Below, one piece after another: positions 21,052-33,925 of a stretch of DNA of 64,000 nucleotides (positions are counted from its first letter, which is position 1; the number at the start of each line of letters is the position of its first letter). Under the pieces are notes generated by a model. The model saw only the letters and a list, made by a program, of their open reading frames with translations, did not search any database and had not been told where the DNA came from. Position numbers and translations under genes: made by a program. The stretch spans positions 124,001 to 188,000 of the forward strand of contig CAWCGF010000013.1 in assembly GCA_963794955.1 (NCBI GenBank), read 5' to 3'. The stretch is from JAFDVL01 sp963794955. GTDB lineage: Bacteria > Acidobacteriota > Blastocatellia > RBC074.

Positions 21052-21154
21052 CTTTTGCCATCACTTTGTCGAGAATAATTAGGATCGCCTACTATTTCAC
21101 CAGCTTCTCTTCCGATTGACAAGCACGCAAGGCAAACCGTATCGTTGTCTTGTT

Positions 21155-21484
21155 ATGCTCGAAACGATTGAAGCCATTTACGAAAACGGAACGTTCAAGC
21201 CGCTACACCCGGTGGATTTACCGGAAGGAACGCCTGTCCAAGTGAGCACCAAAGCTACGCTCCAGAGTACCGCCGTCGAAGCCCAGCGCAAAGCGGTACG
21301 CTATGTGCTGACGCATCTGGGTGACGCATTGAGTGTCAGCGCGCCACGCCAGCAAGGCGAGTTCTGGTGTTTTGACGTGTGCCGCAGTGCCACCCGCGAA
21401 CTGCGCGGCGAGTTGCGCTTGCACGCCGAAACGGGCGAAGTCATTGCGTCGTCGCCTGTTACTCCTACCCCGACGATTTTATGA
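21155..21484 (+). CDS. DUF104 (AF2212-like) antitoxin-type protein with extra C-terminal domain
   Basis: The N-terminus IEAIYENGTFKPLHPVDLPE with GTPVQV is the signature of DUF104/AF2212-like antitoxins. These are normally 60-80 residues and precede a PIN-domain toxin. Here the protein is 109 residues and no PIN gene follows. The extra C-terminal part (LTHLGDALSVSAPRQQGEFW, RELRGELRLHAETGEVIAS) resembles a PepSY-like strand pattern; that comparison is my own reading. The start at 21155 is placed at the conserved N-terminus and has no clear ribosome binding site. The gene converges with the YgiT/DUF4258 pair, four bases apart. Confidence 0.65.
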   Translation: MLETIEAIYENGTFKPLHPVDLPEGTPVQVSTKATLQSTAVEAQRKAVRYVLTHLGDALSVSAPRQQGEFWCFDVCRSATRELRGELRLHAETGEVIASSPVTPTPTIL

Positions 21485-21487
21485 AAC

Positions 21488-21742
21488 TTACGCGACTTTG
21501 GCCCACTCGACTTCGCGCCTCACGGTGAGACGGCTGCGGTTCTGGCGAATCTCATCCAACGCCCGCATCGTCGCGGCGGTCGTGTAGGTCTGATGACAGT
21601 TGTCACAAGTAATGAAAGGGATGTCTTCGATGACCAACATTTGCGCACCTTTGCCGAAGACTTTGGTGCGTTTGACGGTATGTGCCGCCGCAACGCCGCA
21701 AATGTCACAAACGAGCGGACTGGCAGTTGTTTTCTTTTTCAT
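21488..21742 (-). CDS. YgiT-type zinc-finger protein (antitoxin candidate)
   Basis: The 84-residue protein has two CxxC zinc pairs (LVCDICG and ITCDNCHQTY) separated by about 30 residues, the YgiT/MqsA N-terminal arrangement. A short C-terminal helix follows (TTAATMRALDEIRQNRSRLT), and there is no full helix-turn-helix domain. Such proteins are the antitoxin half of pairs with DUF4258 or MqsR-like toxins. Here it is the second gene and overlaps DUF4258 by ATGA. Confidence 0.8.
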   Translation of the reverse strand: MKKKTTASPLVCDICGVAAAHTVKRTKVFGKGAQMLVIEDIPFITCDNCHQTYTTAATMRALDEIRQNRSRLTVRREVEWAKVA

Positions 21743-22026
21743 AGCAAGAACGTCGTGATGACTACCACGCTGTTATGGACGCCGAACCGGACCACTACGG
21801 CCAAGGCTTCGCCGTCCGTACTTTCTCCTTCGATGACGGATTTCCATTCCTGGAAATCCTCATCCCACTGCGTTTCTGTAATATCGCCTGTCAGGATGCA
21901 ATGTTCAAGATCAAATTCGTAGAGGTTGTCCGCAATCATTTCGTCCACCGCGTGTTCGGTCATCACCATCCGTCCGGCTTCCACCGCCTCACACATGCGC
22001 GCCCACACTGCTTGTTCGTTAGCCAT
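21739..22026 (-). CDS. DUF4258 protein (MqsR/RelE-like toxin candidate)
   Basis: The start at 22026 (MANEQAVWARM) is chosen over a TTG seven codons upstream. The sequence VMTEHAVDEMIADNLYEFDL, ILTGDITETQ and AVVVRFGVHNSVVVITTF shows the DUF4258 pattern: a His in the first helix and a C-terminal beta-sheet. Members are predicted mRNA-cutting or ribosome-acting toxins paired with YgiT zinc-finger antitoxins, as found directly downstream. The toxin-first order matches mqsRA. Confidence 0.8.
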   Translation of the reverse strand: MANEQAVWARMCEAVEAGRMVMTEHAVDEMIADNLYEFDLEHCILTGDITETQWDEDFQEWKSVIEGESTDGEALAVVVRFGVHNSVVVITTFLL

Positions 22027-22065
22027 TGCGTTGTTTCTTCTACCCAATCACACGAAGATTGTCCG

Positions 22066-24840
22066 TTACTTCTTCAGCAACTCTGCCCAGTTCTGCACCA
22101 CCGTCAGCGGGCGCGTCGTCGCGTCTTCCAGCGGGCGCAGCAACAGAATCTTCTGCCCGTCGGCGCTCACGTCGTACACGTAGCGGGTGTTGCGGCGGCC
22201 ATAGCTGCCCACCTCAAAGAGCGGCACGGGTGTCCCGATTCCAAAGTTCGCGCCCGTCTCGACCGGCACGGCCATCAGTTTGTCATCGGGTGCCACGTAG
22301 TACAGTTCCCGCCCATCGCGCCGCCATCGGGGGAGCGTGCCGCCGCCTTTGGAAACGATGACTTTCCGGCCCGGCTCCGGGAAGGCTTGCACGTAGATTT
22401 CATAGCGCCCGGCTTCATTCGATTCGTACACCAGCCAGCGTCCATCGGGCGAGACCTTGCTCCAACGCTCATCAAATTGCGTGGTCAGATAAGGCTTCGG
22501 CTGGCGGTCGCCGGACAGCGGCAGCAACCAAAGATCACCTGCTGTCTTTTCACCATCTTTCCTGTAGACAATGTACTTCCCATCGTTTGACCAATCGTTT
22601 TGAAAGATGGAACGCGCTTCTTCCTTGAAGACCAATTCTTCTTTGTCATCGTTCCCGTTCACCCCTTTTTGCCAGATGGCAAAGGATCCTTCCCGATTCG
22701 AGCCAAAGGAAATCTGTTTCCCATCCGGCGACCAGAGCGGGTAGATGTTGTGTACTGGAATCGGAAGTCAGACGGTCAAAGGTTTCGCGCGCGAGGTCGA
22801 ATGACCAGATGTCATTGCTGGTTTTCTGCGGTTCATACCGTTCGAGTATCACCTGTGTGCCAGTTCGGTGAGAGATTCAGCCAGCGATAGCGGCCCGGCG
22901 TGCCGACCAGAGATAGCTGCCTGCCACTGCGATCAAACCAGACAAGCTGTGTATTCGGATTGCCCCCGCTTTGATAGATCAGCCATTTGTCCTCGCAGAC
23001 CGACAAGGGGGAATAGCCAGCGGTAGAGCGCGATTCCCCTGCTCGACCAGCGTGACGGGATCGCCGCGAAGGCTCCGCGCCTCGGCGTCAAACCGCTGCG
23101 CCAGAATCTTCTCCCCGCGCATGAAGATCAAATACCCGGCAGTGGAGTATTCGGCATTCGTATCGGAGCGCAGCAGGAAGCTGGTCTGCGGTTGATCGAG
23201 CGAGCCGAGCTTGATCCCGATATTCTCCGGTTGTGCCGACCGAACAAAGAACACAAAATGACGACCGTCGGGCAGAAAACGAGGAAAACTTATGTCCGAA
23301 CTCAAGACGCGCGCCATCCAGACGGGTGACCGGCGTCGGCACACCGCCTCTGTCTGACACCTGATGAAGACCAACGCTGTTCTGAACCGGGGCAAAAAGA
23401 ATGACGCCTGCGCTGTTCCACGTACCGCCGTAACCATTGGGCGCATCGCAGAGGCTTTCGGGCGTGCCGCCGGAAGCCTCGATTCTTTTGAGCTTGCCGC
23501 CGCTGAAAAACCCGAGGTGGCGGCTATCGGGCGACCAGAAGGGAAACCGCGCGCCCTCTGTCCCCGGCACGCGCACCGGCTCCGGCGCATCCAGCGAGTA
23601 AAGCCAGAGGTGATTCGTGCCTTCGGTGACGGCGGTAAAGGCAATGCGCCGCCCATCGGGTGAAAAGGCCGGTGAGCCATTATCCCCACTGACCGAGGCG
23701 GGCCAGGGCAGATAGGTGTAGTTGGCACGACTCTCCGCAGGCGCGCGGCGGAAGTACGCCAGCGTCAAAGCCAGCGTTGCCAGCAACAGCGCCGCTGCTA
23801 CGCCCCACGCCAGCCATTGCCGTTTGTTCGTCGGTCGTCGCAACTGCCGTCACCGGTTGCGTCACTGTCGCCGCATTCGTCACCGTCTGCGCACCGCTTT
23901 CGCCAATCCACTGCAACTCATCCGCGATGTCGTGCGCGCTCTGCCAGCGGTCGTCCGCATCTTTCGCCAAACATTTCTTCACCAACCGTTCCAGCGCAGG
24001 CGGCGTCAGCGGTTGTAGCTTCGCCATCGGCTCCGGTTCACTCGACATAATCGCCGTAATCAAACTCGCCTGGGTCTTGCCCGTGAACGCGCGGCGGCCT
24101 GTTGCCATTTCGTAGATCACGGCACCGAGCGCGAAGATGTCCGTGCGCTGATCGGCTGCGCGGCCTTCCAATTGTTCAGGAGCCATGTACTGAAACGTGC
24201 CGAGCATCGTGCCTGCGGCGGTCAAAGTCGGATCGGGGAATGGGGAACGATGAATATCAGGCGCGGGCTGCAACAGGGTGTAGCGTCTTCTTCGCGTTCC
24301 GCGTTCATCCTTCTGCGCTTTGTCAGCTTCTTCATTCCGCGCTCCGCGTTCCGCATTCCGCATTCCGACGAGCTTCGCCAGGCCAAAATCCAACAGCTTC
24401 GCGCCCGCTTTCGTCAGCATAATATTGCCCGGCTTCAGATCACGATGCACAATCCCGGCGCGATGCGCTTTGTCGAGCGCGGCAGCAATCTGGGTGGCGT
24501 AGCGCAAGGTTTGCTGGAGCGGCAAGGCACCTTTCTCCAACCGCTGCGCCAGCGATTCGCCTTCGATGAATTCCATCACGAGGAAAGCAATGCCGTCCTG
24601 CTGCCCCACGTCGTAGAGCGTACAGATATGCGGATGCGTGAGGCTGGAAATCGCGCGAGCCTCCCGATCAAAGCGTTGTTTGAGTTCGCCGTTATGCGAC
24701 AGATGCGACGGCAGAACTTTGATGGCGACGATGCGGTTGAGCCGCGTGTCGTTGGCGCGATAAACTTCGCCCATCCCGCCTGCGCCGAGCGCCGTGCTAA
24801 TTTCGTAGGGGCCGAGTTTGGTTCCGGGAGTTAGGGGCAT
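22066..24840 (-). pseudogene. Ser/Thr protein kinase fused to TolB/WD40-like beta-propeller (five or more frameshifts)
   Basis: The start at 24840 (MPLTPGTKLGPYEI) is the conserved kinase N-terminus. Kinase motifs: LGAGGMGEVYRA (18-29), lysine K41 in AIKVL, HRDLKPGN (132-139), LDFGLAK and YMAPEQLEGR. The activation segment between DFG and APE holds an unusual low-complexity insert (ARNEEADKAQKDERG) made from a degenerate repeat. A transmembrane helix follows (WLAWGVAAALLLATLALTLA), then PD40-type propeller strands (GSPAFSPDGRRIAFTAVTEG, FPFWSPDSRHLGFFSGGKL). The frame changes near 23840, 23300, 23010, 22865 and 22740, yet the domain order stays intact to EWAELLKK-like NWAELLKK at 22066. It is one kinase-propeller gene in either a noisy assembly or a decaying copy. 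These membrane kinases are abundant in Acidobacteria. Confidence 0.8.
24333..24367. repeat. Degenerate heptamer-like tandem repeat in kinase activation loop
   Basis: Repeated CATTCCG/CGTTCCG/GCTCCGC units encode the charged insert between the DFG and APE motifs of the kinase. The neighbouring 24299-24313 shares CCGCGTTCATCCTTC with PSD1 copy 1 at 13781-13795. Confidence 0.65.
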
Positions 24841-24850
24841 AGGGGTCAGG

Positions 24851-24950
24851 AGTAGCGCAACCAGCCATGGTTGCGTTGGCTTCATTACAAACTGCTTGTG
24901 ATAACGAGTGCGCACCTCTCAAGCACGCAACCATGGCTGGTTGCGCTACT
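24851..24950. repeat. Perfect 26-bp inverted repeat with 48-nt loop
   Basis: Arms at 24851-24876 and 24925-24950 are exact reverse complements. The outer end reads GTAGCGCAAC and the inner part includes CCATGG. It fills the gap between the kinase start and the nadR stop. The outer end is shared with 46321-46421 and 56815-56900, while the inner parts differ. Confidence 0.85.
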
Positions 24951-24952
24951 GC

Positions 24953-25924
24953 TCACGAAGCGCACACATCATCAATCATCGCTATCGCGCTGGCAAGCCG
25001 TTCTGACGCTGATCCAGACAAAAACCGAAACGGTCGCTGCTGCGCCGTCAATTCCGCGACAAACATTTCGTGCATCCATTCCCGAATCGCTTCGCCGTCG
25101 CGCGTGCCGTCCGGCTCAAACGGCGTGTTCACATCGGTCAGCAAATACAAATCGGGGCAACGATGTTCAGCAACAATCGCTTCGACCGTCGGAGAAGGTT
25201 CGTGCAAATACCGGCGATGCCAGATGCTCGTGGCAAACGCATCAGTGTCGCAAATCAAAATTCTGTTCGCCTGGCGCGCGGCTTCGTTTTCGCGTTCGCA
25301 TTGCACCTGCGCGATATGTGTGAATTCTTCCGAAGTCCAATCGTAACCGCCGCCCGCAGCCAATTTGCGTTCGGAATATTCGCGTCCATATTCCGCCACC
25401 CAAACGGTTTGATAATGTTCCGCCAAGCCTCGTGCCAATGTCGTCTTGCCCGTAGATTCTGCGCCGACCAAACAAACGCGCTTCGCATACCAACCGCGCA
25501 CGGGTGGTTCCAAAAACTCCCAGTATTGCAACGGCGCAGCACGCACGTTCGTGCCGGAAATGGGGACGATGGCGCGCGCCTTGTCTATTTGCACATGCTG
25601 ACAGCCGAGGTAAAACGCAAAGCGGTCGCCGTAATCTTCGGACGTGAACACGACATCAGGCACAAAGCCTAACCAACGAATCGAATTCTCGGCCCAGATT
25701 TTGGAATCCTGTTCATCGTAGACATCATCAATCAGCAGCACATTCACATCAGGGTGAATCTCACGCAACCAGTTCGTACGCAACTCGCCGGGCGGTTGTT
25801 CGCCAGGCTTTTGGCAAAGGATGACGAACAATTCATCCACCTGCGCGCGGCCTGCATCAATCAAGTATTTGTGACCGCGATGCGGCGGATAAAATTTGCC
25901 GACAATCAAGCCTCGCTTAGCCAC
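24953..25924 (-). CDS. nadR: NadR-type bifunctional NMN adenylyltransferase / ribosylnicotinamide kinase
   Basis: The start is a GTG at 25924, supported by AGAGGAGG about eight bases upstream inside pnuC; translation overlaps the pnuC stop. Residues 8-20 hold the nucleotidylyltransferase signature GKFYPPHRGH, and PISGTNVR (121-128) is the second ATP-binding motif. The C-terminal half is a P-loop kinase with GAESTGKTT (154-162) and ILICDTDAFATSIW. The enzyme phosphorylates nicotinamide riboside to NMN and may adenylate NMN to NAD. No N-terminal helix-turn-helix repressor domain, as in enterobacterial NadR, is present. With pnuC it forms a salvage operon. Confidence 0.93.
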   Translation of the reverse strand: MAKRGLIVGKFYPPHRGHKYLIDAGRAQVDELFVILCQKPGEQPPGELRTNWLREIHPDVNVLLIDDVYDEQDSKIWAENSIRWLGFVPDVVFTSEDYGDRFAFYLGCQHVQIDKARAIVPISGTNVRAAPLQYWEFLEPPVRGWYAKRVCLVGAESTGKTTLARGLAEHYQTVWVAEYGREYSERKLAAGGGYDWTSEEFTHIAQVQCERENEAARQANRILICDTDAFATSIWHRRYLHEPSPTVEAIVAEHRCPDLYLLTDVNTPFEPDGTRDGEAIREWMHEMFVAELTAQQRPFRFLSGSASERLASAIAMIDDVCAS

Positions 25925-26564
25925 GCAATGCCTCCTCTCGCAAGGTTCGTCGCCAGCGCACAAAGCCCGCGACGCACAAACACAGGAACACAGCGTACAG
26001 CACCGCTGTCAGATGAAGCCCACGCGTGAGATAGAGGTAAATGTAAAGCACGTCCGCGACGATCCAGAGGAACCAGTTTTCCAGTATCTTGCGATTCAGT
26101 AAATATTGCGCGGCCAAACTCAATACGGTGGTGAACGCATCTGGCACGGGCGCAGCACCGCTCACCTTGCGCAAGACCAGCACCAACCCCCACGTTGCCA
26201 AAGGAATCAAGCCAGCCAGTACCAGCAACACGTGTAATGAAACTCGCGTGATCTTCAGCGCCGTCCGATGTTCGCCGCCGTGCAACCATTGATACCAACC
26301 GTGAACGCCAAGCGCGATATACACGACCTGCAATCCGGCATCGCCAAACAGTCGCGCTTGTCCAAACAAGATTAGAAAGAAAATATTGTTCGCAATGCCG
26401 AGCGGGAAGTTCCAGAGGCTCTGTTGCACGACCAAATACACGCACGCCGCACCCGTCACGAAGCCTAACGCCTCGGTCAACGGGACTGGCAACCATTGCT
26501 GCCACGAAGCAAGGATAATAAGTGCGCTGAGGATGATGCCAAGCCAAAAGTCGAGGCGTTTCAT
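25917..26564 (-). CDS. pnuC: Nicotinamide riboside transporter PnuC
   Basis: The 215-residue membrane protein has seven or so hydrophobic segments and the family motifs LTEALGFVTGAACVYLVVQQ, WNFPLGIANNIFFLILF, YIALGVHGWYQWLHG and ENWFLWIVADVLYIYLYL. The WNFP and WxWxxxDxxYI motifs bind the ribosyl ligand in known PnuC proteins. It takes up nicotinamide riboside by facilitated diffusion, trapped by NadR phosphorylation. nadR overlaps its 3' end by eight bases. Confidence 0.95.
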   Translation of the reverse strand: MKRLDFWLGIILSALIILASWQQWLPVPLTEALGFVTGAACVYLVVQQSLWNFPLGIANNIFFLILFGQARLFGDAGLQVVYIALGVHGWYQWLHGGEHRTALKITRVSLHVLLVLAGLIPLATWGLVLVLRKVSGAAPVPDAFTTVLSLAAQYLLNRKILENWFLWIVADVLYIYLYLTRGLHLTAVLYAVFLCLCVAGFVRWRRTLREEALRG

Positions 26565-26601
26565 ATCGGAGTGAAGAGATGAATTGAAGCCACCCCGGGC
26601 T

Positions 26602-29600
26602 TTACTGTTTCGTAATCACTTCATCCAAATTCAAAAGCAAGCTGGCCGTCGTCGCGTAGGCCGCGAGTTCAGCTTTGTCGAGCTTGTCATCATTGCGCTT
26701 CTCGCCGACTGCCAACAGCTTTTTCACTTCTGCCGAATTGCGCTTGAAATACTCTTTTTGCTTTTCCAGTTGTCGCAGCAACACCTGGATTTCTTTGTCG
26801 CTCGGCTGCCGCGAGGTGATCGCGCGAAACGCCCAGGCGAGGCGCTGCTCCGCCGTCGCGCCGCCTTCTTTCAGCATTCGTTCGGCCATCATCCGCGCGG
26901 CTTCGATGTAGGTCATATCGTTCATCAGATTCAGCGATTGCAGCGGCGTGTTTGTACGCGTGTCGCGCACATTACAGAATTCGCGCGCGGTCGCGTCGAA
27001 GGCTTGCATATTGGGCGCGAGGATCGTGCGCTTCCAGAACGTGTATAAGCTGCGTCGCCACAAGCCTTCGCCTTTCGCCTGGTCGTAACCCGTCTGACCA
27101 CCAAAGGCCATATCTTTGTACAAGCCTGCGGGTTGATACGGTTTCACCGAAGCGCCGCCGAGCTTTTCGACCAACAAACCGGAAGCGAATAAGGCCTGAT
27201 CACGGATCATTTCGGCAGACAGGCGATAGCGCGGGCCGCGCGCGTAGAGGCGATTGTCGGGATCATCGGATTGTGGATTGCGGATTGCGGATTGCGGATT
27301 GCGTTTAGAGGCTTGACGATAGGTGGCGCTGGTGACAATGGTTTTGAGCAAAGCCTTCACATCCCATTGCGGATTGCGGATTGCGGATTGCGGATTCGCC
27401 CTTTCGCCCTTTCTTCCTCTTTCCCCTTCTCCCCCTCTAAATTCCGCCGCCAGCCAATCAAGTAGCTCAGGATGCGAGGGCAATTCGCCTTGCGAGCCGA
27501 AATCTTCGCTGGTTTTGACGAGGCCAACGCCGAAGAACATTTGCCAGAAACGATTGACAGTGACGCGTGCCGTTAAGGGATGTTCAGGACTGACAAGCCA
27601 CTGCGCCAAACCAAGACGATTGTTCGGGAAAGACGCCGGGATCGCAGGCAATGAAGCGGGCGCACCGCGTGGGACTTGTTCGCCGGGCGCATCGTACGCA
27701 CCACGCCGCAGCAAATAGGCCGGACGCGGTTGCGGCAATTCTTCCATCACCATCAACGTCGGCAGCGTGTCAGTGAAAGATTGCTGCTGTTGTTTGAGGA
27801 GCGAAAGCTTTTTGTAGATTTGCTGTAACTCATCCGGCGCAGCTTGCGCGACAAAAGCTTGCTTTAGTTTTTGGGCTTGCACAGGTGTGCGTTGTGAGGC
27901 CGGAAGTGCAACGATTTTATCGAGCGCGTCGGCATTCGCCAGCAGCGCAATTTCATTTAGCTCCAGACTGCGGCTGTACATTCGCACTTCATCCAGCGCG
28001 CCTTTGAAACGGAATTCCGGGCCGCCGCCGCCGCCAATTTTCAGCGTATTCTTGGAGCCACCAAAGAGCAAAAAGAAATTGCGTTGATTGAATTTCAGTG
28101 TTTGCTCCTGCCCGTTGACGTAAATGTGCAGGCGGTCTTCCCACTGCTTCGTGCCATCAAAAGTCACCGCGACATGTTGCCAGGTTTTCAGCGGCATTGT
28201 GTTTTCCGTCTCTGCGCGCAGAGCATCTTCGCCCCAACGGAAAACCATATTGAAGTGAATCTTGCCGTTCACAAAATATAGTCCGTAGCCATCAGCACGC
28301 GGCACATTGTTTTCTTTTTCTGCCGGACTATCGCTCACTTTGGTGACGATGGAACCGCTCTGTTCCATCTCAGGATAGACCCACGCGGCTATGGTAAAGC
28401 GTTCGCGGTAGCCATACTGACTGCCCGTCGTTTTGTAGCGATAATCCGCGTGCATCCCGCCATCAAAAAATAGCTTGCCATTAAACGCGACGCCTTGCCC
28501 GGTGGGCGCGGCAATGTACTTTGGCACACTATCTTTGAAGCCCGTCTCAAACTTGATCGGCTTCTCGTCTTTCGCCAAATTGTACTGCTCGTGATGCGCG
28601 CGGTCGGATTTATTGAAGACAGGTTTGCTGTTTTCGTCGAGCGCCAATTGCACGATCAATTTGTCTTCGGGAAACCAATGCTGATTGGTTTTGCTCAGCA
28701 ATTTCTTTTCCCAACGGCTTTGCGCTTCGGCGTGTTTTTCCGTCAACGTTTTGATCTGTGCTTCGACCTGCGCAATGTCCTGTTCGTAGCGTTGCAGTTC
28801 CTGCTGCTGCTCACGCGTCGGAGCCAACATCACAGGCGGCGAATTGCCCTGATCGAACGCATGCCCATCTTCATTGATGCTATTGAAGTAGGCCGAAAGT
28901 TGATAGAACTCCTTCTGCGTGAATGGATCGTATTTGTGATTGTGGCAACGCGCGCAGCCGAGCGTTAAGCCCATAAACACGGTCGAGGTCGTGTCTACAC
29001 GATCTACGACGTATTCAACGCGATATTCTTCCGGCACAACGCCGCCTTCGGCATTGATGCGATGATTACGATTGAATGCCGTCGCAATACGCTGGTCGAG
29101 CGTGGGGTTCGGCAACAAGTCTCCGGCCAGTTGTTCAATTGTGAATTGATCGAACGGCTTGTTTTGATTGAAGGCTTCGATCACCCAATCGCGCCACCGC
29201 CACGCATCGCGCACGCCATCCACCTGATAGCCATTCGTGTCGGCATAGCGCGCCGCGTCCAGCCATTTGTACGCCATTCGCTCGCCATAGCGCGGCGAAG
29301 CAAGCAGGCGATCTACGGCCTTTTCGTACGCGTGCGGCGAGGTGTCATTCAAGAACGCATCCAACTCCTGCAACGTGGGCGGCAGGCCCGTCAAATCGAA
29401 CGATACGCGTCGGAGCAGCGTTGCGCGATCTGCTTCCGGCGCTGGTTGCAAACCTTCTTTTTCCAGCCGCGCCAGCACAAAATAATCAATCGCATTCTTT
29501 GGCCAGGCCGTGTTTTTGACGCTCGGCATGGGCGGCCTCACCGGAGCAACAAAGGCCCAATGCGATTGCCACTTTGCGCCTTGCCGAATCCATTCGGTGA

Positions 29601-29946
29601 GCAATTCGATTTCTTGCACTGTCAAGGAACGCCCTGAATCTACGGGTGGCATGCGCATTGCCTCGTCTTTGTGCGTGATGCGTTTGACAAGCTTACTTTG
29701 CGCTGGTTGGCCGGGCACGATGGCGCTTAACGCACCCGCTTCGGAATCCAGGCGCAGCTTGATCTTCTTCGCGGTCGCGTCCGGGCCGTGGCAGGCAAAA
29801 CATTTGTCCGACAAAATCGGGCGAATGTCGCGTGTGAAATCAATGGCGCGTGGTTGGACAGCCTGGGCAGAAGTAAACAGAAATGCTTTAGCAAAGACCA
29901 CGAGCAGAAGCAAACAAACTACGAATTTAAGGGCAATGATTTTCAT
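26602..29946 (-). CDS. PSD1 family protein with LamG-like domain (copy 2)
   Basis: About 1,114 residues, intact frame. The start at 29946 gives a signal peptide (MKIIALKFVVCLLLLVVFAK). Order: PSCyt1 with haem site CFACHGPD and LRLDSEAGA; DUF1549 (IDYFVLARLEKEG, VSFDLTGLPPTLQELDAFL, DWVIEAFNQNKPFDQF, CARCHNHKYDPFTQKEFYQ); a concanavalin-like LamG segment (YRERFTIAAWVYPEMEQSGS, WQHVAVTFDGTKQWED, LDEVRMYSRSLELNEIALL); then DUF1553 (FGSQGELPSHPELLDWLA, TRTNTPLQSLNLMND). LamG suggests glycan binding. Two low-complexity inserts (NPQSAIR repeats) sit in the DUF1553 linkers. It follows PSD1 copy 3 by 35 bp, apparently in one operon. Confidence 0.92.
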   Translation of the reverse strand: MKIIALKFVVCLLLLVVFAKAFLFTSAQAVQPRAIDFTRDIRPILSDKCFACHGPDATAKKIKLRLDSEAGALSAIVPGQPAQSKLVKRITHKDEAMRMPPVDSGRSLTVQEIELLTEWIRQGAKWQSHWAFVAPVRPPMPSVKNTAWPKNAIDYFVLARLEKEGLQPAPEADRATLLRRVSFDLTGLPPTLQELDAFLNDTSPHAYEKAVDRLLASPRYGERMAYKWLDAARYADTNGYQVDGVRDAWRWRDWVIEAFNQNKPFDQFTIEQLAGDLLPNPTLDQRIATAFNRNHRINAEGGVVPEEYRVEYVVDRVDTTSTVFMGLTLGCARCHNHKYDPFTQKEFYQLSAYFNSINEDGHAFDQGNSPPVMLAPTREQQQELQRYEQDIAQVEAQIKTLTEKHAEAQSRWEKKLLSKTNQHWFPEDKLIVQLALDENSKPVFNKSDRAHHEQYNLAKDEKPIKFETGFKDSVPKYIAAPTGQGVAFNGKLFFDGGMHADYRYKTTGSQYGYRERFTIAAWVYPEMEQSGSIVTKVSDSPAEKENNVPRADGYGLYFVNGKIHFNMVFRWGEDALRAETENTMPLKTWQHVAVTFDGTKQWEDRLHIYVNGQEQTLKFNQRNFFLLFGGSKNTLKIGGGGGPEFRFKGALDEVRMYSRSLELNEIALLANADALDKIVALPASQRTPVQAQKLKQAFVAQAAPDELQQIYKKLSLLKQQQQSFTDTLPTLMVMEELPQPRPAYLLRRGAYDAPGEQVPRGAPASLPAIPASFPNNRLGLAQWLVSPEHPLTARVTVNRFWQMFFGVGLVKTSEDFGSQGELPSHPELLDWLAAEFRGGEGERGRKGERANPQSAIRNPQWDVKALLKTIVTSATYRQASKRNPQSAIRNPQSDDPDNRLYARGPRYRLSAEMIRDQALFASGLLVEKLGGASVKPYQPAGLYKDMAFGGQTGYDQAKGEGLWRRSLYTFWKRTILAPNMQAFDATAREFCNVRDTRTNTPLQSLNLMNDMTYIEAARMMAERMLKEGGATAEQRLAWAFRAITSRQPSDKEIQVLLRQLEKQKEYFKRNSAEVKKLLAVGEKRNDDKLDKAELAAYATTASLLLNLDEVITKQ
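27268..27303. repeat. 7-bp microsatellite (GGATTGC) in PSD1 copy 2, site B
   Basis: About five tandem units of GGATTGC. On the minus strand they read as the 7-residue repeat NPQSAIR, located after SATYRQASKR and before DDPDNRLYAR in DUF1553. Confidence 0.9.
27366..27398. repeat. 7-bp microsatellite (GGATTGC) in PSD1 copy 2, site A
   Basis: Four to five tandem units of the same heptamer, next to a C/T-rich stretch (27397-27440) that encodes GEGERGRKGER. It lies after LDWLAAEF and before WDVKALLKTIV. Confidence 0.9.
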
Positions 29947-29981
29947 TAGGGTATCTTTTTCAAAAGGCTGCGCGTTCTCAC

Positions 29982-33200
<3,219 letters not shown>

Positions 33201-33790
33201 CGGGTTCCGGTGGTGGAAAAGTAATGCGGTCATAAATTTCAGCTAAGATCAGATGACAGTCAATCGAAAGAATAAATAGACGGCTGTCTAAACCGCTGGT
33301 CGCCTTATACAGCCATTGCCCGTCAGGTTGACGAGCATAATGTTCAATCAAAGGCTTATCCTGAGAGATCAGCAGATAATCCTGCAACGAAGCGATGCTT
33401 TCATAAGCGAGCGACTTCGTGCTGCGAGCACGCTTCTCGGTCGAAGGCGACAGCACTTCAATCACGACGACCGGATTCAGTAATACATCTTTGTAATCAT
33501 CATGAAAGACGGGTTTACCACAGCCAATAGATAAATCCGGGTAATAGTATCTGCCGGTTTCGCTCACACAAATTTTCATGTTCGGCGAAAAGCCGCGACA
33601 GAATTTGCCCAACAATTTAGCAAAGACACGGCCTGCGCCATTAAAACACACCGTGCTGTGATTGAGGCTTTCGCCCGCCATTGCGTACACGCGTCCGTGT
33701 GAAAACTCGTGCCGTTCTTCCGCCTTACGCTCAAACGCCAAGTATTCCTGCGTAGACATTCGAAGTAAGGTTTGCGGTGTTGCCATAATT

Positions 33791-33816
33791 CACGTTCTTG
33801 GTAAATTAACCAAGAA
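33791..33816. promoter_or_regulatory. 10-bp palindrome upstream of Uma2 gene
   Basis: CGTTCTTGGT and ACCAAGAACG flank a 6-nt AT spacer, directly upstream of the Uma2 start codon. The position fits an operator or part of the promoter. No regulator is identified. Confidence 0.5.
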
Positions 33817-33860
33817 CGCTATTGTACCGCGCTACGCCGGGATTCGCAGCCTCCAGCCAA

Positions 33861-33898
33861 AGAAAAAGCCTGCCTGCCGACAGAAGCGACAGACAGGC
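33861..33898 (-). terminator. Intrinsic terminator of the second TonB receptor gene
   Basis: Read on the minus strand, GCCTGTCTGTCGC, a TTCT loop and GTCGGCAGGCAGGC form a strong stem followed at once by TTTTTCTTT. It lies about 30 bp after the receptor stop at 33926. Confidence 0.8.
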
Positions 33899-33925
33899 AT
33901 AATGGAATGTTACCTGAGCGATTGC

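Noticed and set aside
27268..27398. Repeats that could be taken for a CRISPR array
   Set aside because: Units are only seven bases with no spacers, and they are in frame inside a PSD1 gene.
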